A DNA stretch of 64,000 nt from Hydractinia symbiolongicarpus (taxonomy: Eukaryota; Cnidaria; Hydrozoa; Anthoathecata; Hydractiniidae), in the NCBI RefSeq assembly GCF_029227915.1, contig NC_079886.1, positions 4,526,001 through 4,590,000 of the forward strand, written 5' to 3'. Numbering within the stretch: the first letter of the stretch is position 1; each line of letters begins with the position of its first letter. Both the position numbers and the translations under genes were made by a program. Of the stretch, positions 25,350-38,320 are shown piece by piece. The notes under the pieces were generated by a model that was given only the letters and a program-made list of their open reading frames with translations, was not told the DNA's origin and did not search any database.

Positions 25350-25935
25350 TCAAAAACTACATTTCATTTCCTTTCTAACGGTGTCAGTCCGTTTGAGTTG
25401 CAACGGTTGCGTCACATATTTGTACCGACATGTATTTAGCGATAGTGTTCTGATACTACTAAGTTGCATCGCTTTTAACAGTGAAACGATCTACTGTGAG
25501 ACTTAATTGTATTGATTTTGGAATATGAGCTTATAAATGTGACAAATGACACAAGTGGACTCCAAGAAATAACATTCTTTTTAATTTGTCATGATTGCCC
25601 TAACTCAGCCCTTACACTGGGCGCTGTGGTAGCGTGTCAGTTAAAAATTTAGATAAATAAGTCATTTTTTACTGTGGGAGCAATCGTAGACGTTTGCGGG
25701 CGGTGAAGAAATGGAGACAGTTTCGAAAACAACATATCGTTGACTTTCTAACGGTATCAGTCCGTTTCAGTTACAACGGTTGCGTCACATATTCGTACCA
25801 ACTTGTATTTAGCGATAAATTTCTAATATTACTAGGTTGCATCGTTTTTAACAGTGAAACGATTCACTGTGGGACTTTATTCAACTGATTTTGGAGTTTG
25901 ACCTTATAATTGTGATAAATGAAACAATTGGACTC
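25350..25935 (+). repeat. Octamer-spaced duplicate segment, copy 1
   Basis: It shares with about 28332-28917, 2,982 bp downstream (eight monomers), the rare combination GATC(T/G)ACTGTGAG, TTGTATTGATTTTGG, AATGTGACAAAT, TAGCGTGTCAGTTAAAAA, CGTAGACGTT, GTTTCGAAAAC and CATATCGTTGAC. Homology weakens after about 25935 (AAAAAAAATTC here, AATACCATTC there). Confidence 0.75.
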
Positions 25936-27728
25936 CAAGAAAAAAAATTCTTCTTAATTTGGCATGATTCCCGAAACTCAGCGATTACACTGCGCGTTCT
26001 GTTAGCGACTTAATTATATATTTAGATAAATGAGTCATTTTTACTGTGGGACGAATCCTAGCTGTTAGCGCGCGTTGAAGAAATAGTGACAGTTTCAAAA
26101 ACTACATTTCATTTCCTTCCTAACGGTTTCAGTCCGTTAGAGTTGCAACGGTTGCGTCACATATTTGTATGAACATGTATTTAGCGATAGTGTTCTGATA
26201 CTACTAAGTTGCATCGCTTTTAACAGTGAAACGATCGACTGTGGGACTTAATTGAATTGATTTTGGAATATGAGCTTATAAATGTGATAAATGACACAAG
26301 TGGACTCCAAGAAATAACATTCTTTTTAATTTGTCATGATTGCCCGAACTCAGCCATTACACTGGGCGCTGTGGTAGCGTTTCAGTTAAAAATTTAGATA
26401 AATAAGTCATTTTTTACTGTGGGAGCAATCGCAGACGTTAGTGGGCGGTGAAGAAATGGAGACAGTTTCAAAAACTATATATCATTGACTTTCTATCGGT
26501 ATCAGTCCGTTTCAGTTAGAACAGTTGCGTCACATAATCGCACCACCTTGTATTTAGCGATAATTTTCTAATATTACTAGGTTCTATTGCTTTTAACGGT
26601 GAAACGATTCACTGTGGGACTTAATTCAACGGATTTTGGATTTTGACCTTATAATTGTGATAAATGAGACAATTGGACTCCAAGAAATACCATTCTTCTT
26701 AATTTGGCATGATTGCCGAAGCTCAGCAATTACACTGCGCACTCTGTTAGCGATTTAATTACAAATTTAGATAAATGAGTCACTTTATACTGTGTGACCA
26801 ATCCTAGCTGTTAGCGCGCGCTGAAGAAATAGAGACAGTTTCAAAAACCACATTTCATTTCCTTTCTATCGGTGTCAGTCCGTTTGAGTGGCAATGGTAG
26901 TTCACATATTTGTACCAACATGTATTTTGCGATATTTTTCTGATACAAATAGGTTGCATCGCTTTTAACAGGGAAACGATTGACTGTGGGACTAAATTGA
27001 ACTAATTTTGGACTCTGACCTTATAAATGTGATAAATGACACAATTTGACTCCAAGAAATAACATTCTTCTTAACTTGACGCGATTACCAGAACTCAGCC
27101 ATTACACTGGGCGTTTTGGTAGCGCTTTATTTAAAAATTTAGATAAATAAGTCATTTTTTACTGTGGGAGCAATCGCAGCTGTTAGCGGTCGGTGAAGAA
27201 ATGGAGACAGTTTCAAGAACTTCATATCATTGACTTTCTAACAGTATCAGTCCGATTCAGTTACAACGGTTGCGTCACATATTCGTACCAACTTCTATTT
27301 AGCGATAATTGTGTAATAATACTAGGTTGCATCGCTTTTAACAGTGAAACAATTCACTGTGGGACTTATTTCAACTGTTTTTGGAGTTTGACCTTATAAT
27401 TGTGATAAATGAGACAATTGGACTCCAAGAAATAAACTTCTTCTTAATTTGGTATGACCGCCGAAACTCAGCGATTACATTGGGCGCTCCGTTAGCAATT
27501 TAATTACAAATTTAGATAAATGATTCATTTTTTACTGTGGGACCAATCCTAGCTGTTAGCGCGCGCTGAAGAAATAGAGACAGTTTCAAAAACTACATTT
27601 CATTTCCTTTCTAACGGTGTCAGTCCGTTTGAGTTGCAATGGTTGGTTCACATATTTGTACCAACATGTATCTTGCGATGTTTTTCAGATACAAATAGGT
27701 TGCATCGCTTTTAACAGTGAAACGATTG

Positions 27729-28260
27729 ATTGTGGGACTAAATTGAATTGATTTTGCACTGTGACCTTATAAATGTGATAAATGACGCAATTGGACTCCA
27801 AGAATTAACATTCTTCTTAATTTGGCATGACTGCCGAAGCTTAGCGATTACACTGGGCGCTGTGTTAGCGATTTGCTTACAAATTTAGATAAATGAGTTA
27901 TTTTTTACTGTGGGACCAATCCTAGCTGTTAGTGGGCGCTGAAGAAATAGAGACAGTTTCAAAAACTATAATTCATTTCCTTTCTGACGGTGTCAGTCCG
28001 TTTGAGTTGCAATGGTTGTTTCACATATTTGTACCAACATGTATTTTGCGATATTTTTCTGATACAAATAGGTTGCATCGTTTTTACGAGTGAAACGATT
28101 GACTGTGGGACTTAATTAAACTGATTTTGGACTGTGACCTTATAAATGGGATAAATGACACAATTGGACTCCAAGAAATAACATTCTTCTTAACTTGACA
28201 CGATTGCCAGAACTCAGCGATTACACTGGGCGCTGTGGTAGCGCTTTATTTAAAAATTTA
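27729..28260 (+). repeat. Two-unit module with TTTTACGAG junction, occurrence 1 of 3
   Basis: The first unit has GAATTGATTTTGCACTGTGACC, CCAAGAATTAACATTC, ATGACTGCCGAAGCTTAGCG and GATTTGCTTACAAATTTAG. It closes with CATCGTTTTTACGAGTGAAACG into a unit with TATAAATGGGATAAATG. The same pair occurs at 37788 and, less completely, at 45993. A related first unit is at 42635. Confidence 0.7.
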
Positions 28261-28331
28261 GATAATTGAGTCATTTTTTGCTGTTTGACCAATCCTAGCT
28301 GTTAGCGCGCGCTGAAGCAATAAAGACAGTT

Positions 28332-28917
28332 TCAAAAATTACATTTCATTTCCTTTCTAACGGTGTCAGTCCGTTTGAGTTGCAACGGTTGCGTCACATA
28401 TTTGTACCAACATGTATTTAGCGATAGTGTTCTGATACTACTAAGTTGCATCGCTTTTAACAGTGAAACGATCGACTGTGAGACTTAATTGTATTGATTT
28501 TGGAATATGAGCTTATAAATGTGACAAATAACACAAGTTGACTCCAAGAAATAACATTCTTTTTAGTTTGTCATGATTGCCCGAACTCAGCCCTTACACT
28601 GGGCGCTGTGGTAGCGTGTCAGTTAAAAATTTAGATAAATAAGTCATTTTTTACTGTGGGAGCAATCGTAGACGTTCGCGGGCGGTGAAGAAATGGAGAC
28701 AGTTTCGAAAACTACATATCGTTGACTTTCTAACGGTATCAGTCCATTTCAGTTACAACGGTTGCGTCACATATTCGTACCAACTTGTATTTAGCGATAA
28801 TTTTCTAATATTACTAGGTTGCATCGCTTTTAACAGTGAAACGATTCACTGTGGGATTTTATTCAACTGATTTTGGAGTTTGACCTTATAATTGTGATAA
28901 ATGAGACAATTGGACTC
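28332..28917 (+). repeat. Octamer-spaced duplicate segment, copy 2
   Basis: Counterpart of 25350-25935 at +2,982 bp. It has single-base differences such as CGTTCGCGGG for CGTTTGCGGG, ACTACATATCG for ACAACATATCG, and ACACAAGTTGACTCC for ACACAAGTGGACTCC. Confidence 0.75.
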
Positions 28918-31348
28918 CAAGAAATACCATTCTTCTTAATTTGGCATGATTGCCGAAACTCAGCGATTACACTGGGCGCTCTGTTAGCGATTTTATTACA
29001 AACTTAGATAAATAAGTCATTTTTTACTGTGGGACCAATCCTAGCTGTTAGCGCGCGCTGAAGAAATAGAGACAGTTTCAAAAACCACATTTCATTTCCT
29101 TTCTATCGGTGTCAGTCCGTTTGAGTGGCAATGGTAGTTCACATATTTGTACCAACATGTATTTTGCGATATTTTCTGATACAAATAGGTTGCATCGCTT
29201 TTAACAGCGAAACGATTGACTGTGGGACTAAATTGAACTAATTTTGGACTCTGACCTTATAAATGTGATAAATGACACAATTTGACTCCAAGAAATAACA
29301 TTCTTCTTAATTGACGCGATTGCCAGAACTCAGCCATTTCACTGGGCGTTTTGGTAGCCCTTTATTTAAAAATTTAGGTAAATAAGTCATTTTTACTGCG
29401 GAAGCAATCGTAGCCGTTAGCGGGCGGTGAAGAAATGGAGACAGTTTCAAAAACTACATATCATTGACTTTCTAACAGTATCAGTCTGATTCAGTTACAA
29501 CGGTTGCGTCACATATTCGTACCAACTTCTATTTAGCGATAATTGTGTAATAATACTAGGTTGCATCGCTTTTAACAGTGAAACGATTCACTGTGGGACT
29601 TAATTCAACTGATTTTGGACTTTGACCTTATAATTGTGATAAATGAGACAATTGGACTCCAAGAAATAAAATTCTTCTTATTTTGGCATGATTGCCGACA
29701 CTCAGCGATTACACTAGGCGCTGTGTTAGCGATTTATTTACAAACTTAGATAAATGACTCATTTTTTACTGTGGAACCAATCCTAGCTGTTAGCGCACGC
29801 TGAAGAAATAGAGACAGTTTCAAAAACTACATTTCATTTCCTTTCTAACGGTGTCAGTCCGTTTGAGTGGCAATGGTAGTTCACATATTTGTACCAACAT
29901 GTATTTTGCGATATTTTTCTGATACAAATAGGTTGCATCGCTTTTAACAGCGAAACGATTGACTGTGGGACTAAATTGAACTAATTTTGGACTCTGACCT
30001 TATAAATGTGATAAATGACACAATTTGACTCCAAGAAATAACATTCTTCTTAATTGACGCGATTGCCAGAACTCAGCCATTACACTGGGCGTTTTGGTAG
30101 CGCTTTATTTAAAAATTTAGATAAATAAGTCATTTTTTACTGTGGGAGCAATCGCAGCTGTTAGCGGTCGGTGAAGAAATGGAGACAGTTTCAAAAACTA
30201 CATATCATTGAATTTCTAACGGTATCAGTCCGTTTCAGTTACAACGGTTGCGTCACATATTCGTACCAACTTGTATTTAGCGATAATTTTCTAATATTAC
30301 TAGGTTGCATCGCTTTTAACAGTGAAACGATTCACTGTGGGACTTAATTCAACTGATTTTGGAGTTTGACCTTATATTTGTGATAAATGAGACAATTGGA
30401 CTCCAAGAAAAAAAATTCTTCTTAACTTGGCATGATTGCCGAAGCTCAGCGATTACACTGCGCACTCTGTTAGCGATTTATTTACAAATTTAGATAAATG
30501 AGTCACTTTATACTGTGGGACCAATCCTAGCTGTTAGCGCGTGCTGAAAAAATAGAGACAGTTTCAAACACTACATTTCATTTCCTGTCTAACGGTGGCA
30601 GTCCGTTTGAGTTGCAATGGTTGGTTCACATATTTGTACCAACATGTAATTTGCGATATTTTTCTGATGCAAATAGGTTGCATCGCTTTTAACAGTGAAA
30701 TAATTGACTGTGGGACTAAATTGAACTGATTTTGGACTGTGACCTTATAAATGTGATAAATGACACAATTGGACTCCAAGAAATGACATTCTTCTTAACT
30801 TGACGCGATTGCCAGAACTCAGCCATTTCACTGGGCGTTTTGGTAGCCCTTTATTTAAAAATTTAGGTAAATAAGTCATTTTTACTGCGGAAGCAATCGT
30901 AGCCGTTAGCGGGCGGTGAAGAAATGGAGACAGTTTCAAAAACTACATATCATTGACTTTCTAACAGTATCAGTCTGATTCAGTTACAACGGTTGCGTCA
31001 CATATTCGTACCAACTTCTATTTAGCGATAATTGTGTAATAATACTAGGTTGCATCGCTTTTAACAGTGAAACGATTCACTGTGGGACTTAATTCAACTG
31101 ATTTTGGACTTTGACCTTATAATTGTGATAAATGAGACAATTGGACTCCAAGAAATAAAATTCTTCTTATTTTGGCATGATTGCCGAAACTTAGCGATTA
31201 CACTGGGCGCTGTGTTAGCGATTTATTTACAAACTTAGATAAATGACTCATTTTTTACTGTGGGACCAATCCTAGCTGTTAGCGGGCGCTAAAGAAATAG
31301 AGACAGTTTCAAAAACTACAATTCATTTCCTTTCTGACGGTGTCAGTC

Positions 31349-34300
31349 CGTTTGAGTTGCAATGGTTGGTTCACATATTTGTACCAACATGTATTTTGCG
31401 ATATTTTTCTGATACAAATAGGTTGCATCGTTTTTACGAGTGAAACGATTGACTGTGGGACTTAATTGAACTGATTTTGGACAGTGACCTTATAAATGGG
31501 ATAAATGACACAATTGGACTCCAAGAAATAACATTCTTCTTAACTTGACACGATTGCCAGAACTCAGCGATTACACTGGGCGCTGTGGTAGCGGTTCATT
31601 TAAAAATTTAGATAAATAAGTCATTTTTTACTGTGGAACCAATCGTAGCCGTTAGCGGGCGGGGAAGAAATAGAGGCAGTTTCAAAAACTACATATCATT
31701 GACTTTCTAACGGTATCAGTCTGTTTCAGTTACAACGGTTGCGTCACATATTCGTACCAACTTGTATTTAGCGATAATTTTCTAATATTACTAGGTTGCA
31801 TTGCTTTTAACAGTGAAACGATTCACTGTGGAACTTAAATCAACTGATTTTGGACTTTGACCTTATAATTGTAATAAAGGAGACAATTGGACTCCAATAA
31901 ATAAAATTCTTCTTTATTTGGCATGATTGCCGAAACTCAGCGATTACACTGGGCGCTCTGTTAGCGATTTAATTACAAATTTAGATAAACGAGTCATTTT
32001 TTACTGTGGGACCAATCCTAGCTGTTAGCGCGCGCTGAAGAAATAGAGACAGTTTCAAAAACTACATTTCATTTCCTTTCTAACGGTGTCAGTTCGTTTG
32101 AGTTGCAATGGTTGGTTCACATATTTGTACCAACATGTATTTTGCGATATTTTTCTGATACAAATAGGTTGCATCGTTTTTACGAGTGAAACGATTGACT
32201 GTGGGACTTAATTGAACTGATTTTGGACAGTGACCTTATAAATGGGATAAATGACACAATTGGACTCCAAGAAATAACATTCTTCTTAACTTGACACGAT
32301 TGCCAGAACTCAGCGATTACATTGGGCGCTGTGGTAGCGGTTCATTTAAAAATTTAGATAAATAAGTCATTTTTTACTGTGGAACCAATCGTAGCCGTTA
32401 GCGGGCGGGGAAGAAATAGAGGCAGTTTCAAAAACTACATATCATTGACTTTCTAACGGTATCAGTCTGTTTCAGTTACAACGGTTGCGTCACATATTCG
32501 TACCAACTTGTATTTAGCGATAATTTTCTAATATTACTAGGTTGCATTGCTTTTAACAGTGAAACGATTCACTGTGGAACTTAAATCAACTGATTTTGGA
32601 CTTTGACCTTATAATTGTAATAAAGGAGACAATTGGACTCCAATAAATAAAATTCTTCTTTATTTGGCATGATTGCCGAAACTCAGCGATTACACTGGGC
32701 GCTCTGTTAGCGATTTAATTACAAATTTAGATAAACGAGTCATTTTTTACTGTGGGACCAATCCTAGCTGTTAGCGCGCGCTGAAGAAATAGAGACAGTT
32801 TCAAAAACTACATTTCATTTCCTTTCTAACGGTGTCAGTTCGTTTGAGTTGCAATGGTTGGTTCATATATTAGTACCAACATGTACTTTGCGATATTTTT
32901 CTGATACAAATAGGTTGCACTGCTTTTAACAGTGAAACGATTGACTGTGGGACTTAATTCAACTGATTTTGGAATATGAGCTTATAAATGTGATAAATGA
33001 CACAAGTGGACTCCAAGAAATAACATTCTTTTTAATGTCTCATGATTGCCCGAACTCAGCCATTACACTGGGCGCTGTGGTAGCGGTTCATTTAAAAATT
33101 TAGATAAATAAGTCATTTTTTACTGTGGGAGCATTCGTAGCCGTTAACGGGCGGTGAAGAAATGGAGACAGTTTCAAAAATTACATATCATTGACTTTCT
33201 AACGGTATCAGTCCGTTTCAGTTACAACGGTTGCGTCACATATTCGTACCAACTTGTATTTAGCGATAATTTTCTAATATTACTAGGTTGCATTGCTTTT
33301 AACAGTGAAACGATTCACTGTGGAACTTAAATCAACTGATTTTGGACTTTGACCTTATAATTGTAATAAAGGAGACAATTGGACTCCAATAAATAAAATT
33401 CTTCTTTATTTGGCATGATTGCCGAAACTCAGCGATTACACTGGGCGCTCTGTTAGCGATTTAATTACAAATTTAGATAAACGAGTCATTTTTTACTGTG
33501 GGACCAATCCTAGCTGTTAGCGCGCGCTGAAGAAATAGAGACAGTTTTAAAAACTACATTTCATTTCCTTTCTAACGGTGTCAGTTCGTTTGAGTTGCAA
33601 TGGTTGGTTCATATATTAGTACCAACATGTACTTTGCGATATTTTTCTGATACAAATAGGTTGCACTGCTTTAACAGTGAAACGATTGACTGTGGGACTT
33701 AATTCAACTGATTTTGGAATATGAGCTTATAAATGTGATAAATGACACAAGTGGACTCCAAGAAATAACATTCTTTTTAATGTCTCATGATTGCCCGAAC
33801 TCAGCCATTACACTGGGCGCTGTGGTAGCGGTTCAATTAAAAATTTAGATAAATAAGTCATTTTTTACTGTGGGAGCATTCGTAGCCGTTAACGGGCGGT
33901 GAAGAAATGGAGACAGTTTCAAAAATTACATATCATTGACTTTCTAACGGTATCAGTCCGTTTCAGTTACAACAGTTGCGTCACATATTCGTACCAACTT
34001 GTATTTAGCGATAATTTTCTAATATTACTAGGTTGCATTGCTTTTAACAGTGAAACGATTCACTGTGGAACTTAAATCAACTGATTTTGGACTTTGACCT
34101 TATAATTGTAATAAAGGAGACAATTGGACTCCAATAAATAAAATTCTTCTTTATTTGGCATGATTGCCGAAACTCAGCGATTACACTGGGCGCTCTGTTA
34201 GCGATTTAATTACAAATTTAGATAAACGAGTCATTTTTTACTGTGGGACCAATCCTAGCTGTTAGCGCGCGCTGAAGAAATAGAGACAGTTTCAAAAACT

Positions 34301-34744
34301 ACATTTCATTTCCTTTCTAACGGTGTCAGTTCGTTTGAGTTGCAATGGTTGGTTCATATATTAGTACCAACATGTACTTTGCGATATTTTTCTGATACAA
34401 ATAGGTTGCACTGCTTTAACAGTGAAACGATTGACTGTGGGACTTAATTCAACTGATTTTGGAATATGAGCTTATAAATGTGATAAATGACACAAGTGGA
34501 CTCCAAGAAATAACATTCTTTTTAATGTCTCATGATTGCCCGAACTCAGCCATTACACTGGGCGCTGTGGTAGCGGTTCATTTAAAAATTTAGATAAATA
34601 AGTCATTTTTTACTGTGGGAGCATTCGTAGCCGTTAACGGGCGGTGAAGAAATGGAGACAGTTTCAAAAATTACATATCATTGACTTTCTAACGGTATCA
34701 GTCCGTTTCAGTTACAACGGTTGCGTCACATATTCGTACCAACT
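31349..34744 (+). repeat. Dimer HOR, ~746 bp period, ~4.5 copies
   Basis: The class A partner is marked by TTGTAATAAAGGAGACAATTGG, CCAATAAATAAAATTC and CTTTATTTGGCATG near 31870, 32617, 33363 and 34108. The other partner is one type in the first two copies (TTTTTACGAG at 31431 and 32177, GGACAGTGACC, AATGGGATAAATG, GGCGGGGAAG) and another in the later copies (GTTGCACTGC at 32914, 33660 and 34405, AATATGAGC, TTTAATGTCTCATG, GGAGCATTCG, TTAACGGGCGG). Later copies share a 1-bp loss in CTGCTTTAACAG from 33661. Limits were set at CAGTCCGTT versus CAGTTCGTT on the left and AACTTTTATTT versus AACTTGTATTT on the right. Confidence 0.85.
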
Positions 34745-37700
34745 TTTATTTAGCGATAATTTTCTAATATTATTAGGTTGCATCGGTTTTAACAGTGAAA
34801 CGATTCACTGTGGGACTTAATTCAACTGATTTTGGACTTTGACCTTATAATTGTGATAAACAAGACAATTGGACTCCAAGAAATAAAATTCTTCTTAATT
34901 TGGCATAATTGCCGAAACTCCACGATTACACTGGGCGCTCTGTTAGCGATTTAATTACAAATTTAGATAAATGAGTCATTTTTTACTGTGGGACCAATCC
35001 TAGCTGTTAGCGCGCGCTGAAGAAATAGAGACAGTTTCAAAAACTACATTTCATTTCATTTCTAACGGTGTCAGTTCGTTTGAGTTGCAACGGTTGCGTC
35101 ACATATTCGTACCAACTTGTATTTAGCGATAATTTTCTAATATTACTAGGTTGCATTGCTTTTAACAGTGAAACGATTCACTGTGGGACTTAATTCAACT
35201 GATTTTGGACTTTGACCTTATAATTGTAATAAATGAGACAATTGGACTCCAATAAATAAAATTCTTCTTAATTTGGCATGATTGCCGAAACTCAGCGATT
35301 ACACTGGGCGCTCTGTTAGCGATTTAATTACAAATTTAGATAAACGAGTCATTTTTTACTGTGGGAGCAATCCTAGCTGTTAGCGCGCGCTGAAGAAATA
35401 GAGACAGTTTCAAAAACTACATTTCATTTCCTTTCTAACGGTGTCATTCCATTTGAGTTGCAATGGTTGCGTCACATATTTGTATCAACATGTATTTAGC
35501 GATAGTGTTCTGATACTACTAAGTTGCATCGCTTTTAACAGTGAAACGATTGACTGTGTGACTTAATTGAACTGATTTTGGAATATGAGCTTATAAATGT
35601 GATAAATGTCACAAGTGCACTCTAAGAAATAACATTCTTTTTAATTTGTCATGATTGCCCGAACTCAGCCATTACACTGGGAGCTGTGGTAGCGCTTTAT
35701 TTAAACATTTAGATAAATAAGTCATTTTTTACTGTGGGAGCAATCGTAGCCGTTAACGGGCGGTGAAGAAGTAGAGACAGTTTCAAAAACTAAATTTCAT
35801 TGATTTTCAAACGGTATCAGTCCGTTTAAGTTACAACGGTTGCGTCACACATTGGTACCAACATGTATTTAGCGATAGTGTTCTGATACTACTAAGTTGC
35901 ATCGCTTTTAACGGTGAAACAATTCACTGTGGGAATTAATTCAACTGTTTCTGGAGTTTGACCTTATAATTGTGATAAATGAGACAATTGGACTCCAAGA
36001 AATAAACTTCTTCTTAATTTGGTATGACCGCCGAAACTCAGCGATTACATTGGGCGCTCCGTTAGCAATTTAATTACAAATTTAGATAAATGAGTCATTT
36101 TTTACTGTGGGACCAATCCTAGCCGTTAGCGTGCTCTGAATAAATAGAGACAGTTTCAAACACTATATTTCATTTCCTTTCTAACGGTGTCAGTCCGTTT
36201 GAGTTGCAATGGTTGGTTCACATATTTGTACCAACATGTATTTTGCGATATTTTCTGATACAAGTAGGTTGCATTGCTTTTAACAGTGAAACGATTGACT
36301 GTGGGACTAAATTGAACTGATTTTGGACTGTGACCTTATAAATGTAATAAATAACACAATTGGACTCCAAGAAATAACATTCTTTTTAATTTGTCATGAT
36401 TGCCCGAACTCAGCCATTACACTGGGCGTTTTGGTAGCGCTTTATTTAAAAATTTAGATAAATAAGTCATTTTTTACTGTGGGAGCAATCGCAGCTGTTA
36501 GCGGTCGGTGAAGAAATGGAGACAGTTTCAAAAACTACAAATCATTGAATTTCTAACGGTATCAGTCCGTTTCAGTTACAACGGTTGCGTCACATATTCG
36601 TACCAACTTCTATTTAGCGATAATTTTCTAATATTACTAGGTTGCATCGCTTTTAACAGTGAAACGATTCACTGTGGGACTTAATTCAACTGATTTTGGA
36701 GTTTGACCTTATAATTGTGATAAATGAGACAATTGGACTCCAAGAAAAAAAATTCTTCTTAATTTGGCATGATTGCCGAAGCTCAGCGATTACACTGCGC
36801 ACTCTGTTAGCGATTTAATTACAAATTTAGATAAATGAGTCACTTTATACTGTGGGACCAATCCTAGCTGTTAGCGCGCGCTGAAGAAATAGAGACAGTT
36901 TCAAACACTACATTTCATTTCCTGTCTAACGGTGGCAGTCCGTTTGAGTTGCAATGGTTGGTTCACATATTTGTACCAACATGTATTTTGCGATATTTTT
37001 CTGATGCAAATAGGTTGCATCGCTTTTAACGGTGAAATGATTGACTGTGGGACTAAATTGAACTGATTTTGGAATATGAGCTTATAAATGTGATAAATGT
37101 CACAAGTGCACTCTAAGAAATAACATTCTTTTTAATTTGTCATGATTGCCCGAACTCAGCCATTACACTGGGCGCTGTGGCAGCGCTTTATTTAAACATT
37201 TAGATAATTAAGTCATTTTATACTGTGGGAGTAATCGTAGCCGTTAGCGGGCGGTGAAGAAATGGAGACAGTTTCAAAAACTACATATCATTGACTTTCT
37301 AACAGTATCAGTCCGATTCAGTTACAACGGTTGCGTCACATATTCGTATCAACTTCTATTTAGCGATAATTGTGTAATAATACTAGGTTGCATCGCTTTT
37401 AACAGTGAAACGATTCACTGTGGGACTTAATTCAACTGATTTTGGACTGTGACCTTATAAATGTGATAAATGACACAATTAGACTCCAAGAAATGACATT
37501 CTTCTTAACTTGACGCGATTGCCAGAACTCAGCCATTTCACTGGGCGTTTTGGTAGCCCTTTATTTAAAAATTTAGGTAAATAAGTCATTTTTACTGCGG
37601 AAGCAATCGTAGCCGTTAGCGCGCGCTGAAAAATAGAGTCAGTTTCAAAAACTACATTTCATTTCCTTTCTAACGGTGTCAGTCCGTTTGAGTTGCAATG

Positions 37701-37787
37701 GTTGGTTCACATATTTGTACCAACATGTATCTTGCCATGTTTTTCAGATACAAATAGGTTGCATCGCTTTTACCAGTGAAACGATTG

Positions 37788-38320
37788 ATTGTGGGACCAA
37801 ATTGAATTGATTTTGCACTGTGACCTTATAAATGTGATAAATTACACAATTGGACTCCAAGAATTAACATTCTTCTTAATATGGCATGACTGCCGAAGCT
37901 TAGCGATTACACTGGGCGCTGTGTTAGCGATTTGCTTACAAATTTAGATAAATGAGTCATTTTTACTGTTGGACCAATCCTAGCTGTTAGCGGGCGCTGA
38001 AGAAATAGAGACAGTTTCAAAAACTACAATTCATTTCGTTTCTGACGGTGTCAGTCCGTTTGAGCTGCAATGGTTGGTTCACATATTTGTACCAACATGT
38101 ATTTTGCGATATTTTTCTGATACAAATAGGTTGCATCGTTTTTACGAGTGAAACGATTGACTGTGGGACTTAATTGAACTGATTTTGGACTGTGACATTA
38201 TAAATGGGACAAATGACACAATTGGACTCCAAGAAATAACATTCTTCTTAACTTGACACGATTGCCAGAACTCAGCGATTACACTGGGCGCTGTGGTAGC
38301 GCTTTATTTAAAAATTTATA
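37788..38320 (+). repeat. Two-unit module with TTTTACGAG junction, occurrence 2 of 3
   Basis: Same marks as 27729-28260: TTTTGCACTGTGACC, AAGAATTAACATTC, CTGCCGAAGCTTAGCG, TTTGCTTACAAATTTAG, then CATCGTTTTTACGAGTGAAACG and AATGGGACAAATGAC. Small differences include CTTAATATGGCATG for CTTAATTTGGCATG. It lies 10,059 bp (27 units) downstream of occurrence 1. Confidence 0.7.

Larger units (their letters stand above)
24265..31348 (+). repeat. Subarray III: alternating class A and class B monomers
   Basis: Anchors are 24374, 24747, 25120, 25493, 25866, 26238, 26611, 26983, 27356, 27729, 28102, 28475, 28848, 29219, 29590, 29962, 30334, 30707 and 31079. Class A has TTGGAGTTTGACC, TTGCCGAAACTCAGCG, CTCTGTTAGCGATTTAATTA, GATAAATGAGTCATT, GTTAGCGCGCGCTGAAG and CATTTCATTTCC. 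Class B has GACACAATTGG, CGCGATTGCCAGAACTCAGCC, GGTAGCGCTTTATTT, GATAAATAAGTC, GAGCAATCGTAGCC and AGCGGGCGGTGAAGAAATGG. They mostly alternate, so the effective period is about 746 bp. B-to-A chimeras occur, for example at 25120 with a switch near 25325. The stretch is satellite only. Confidence 0.85.
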
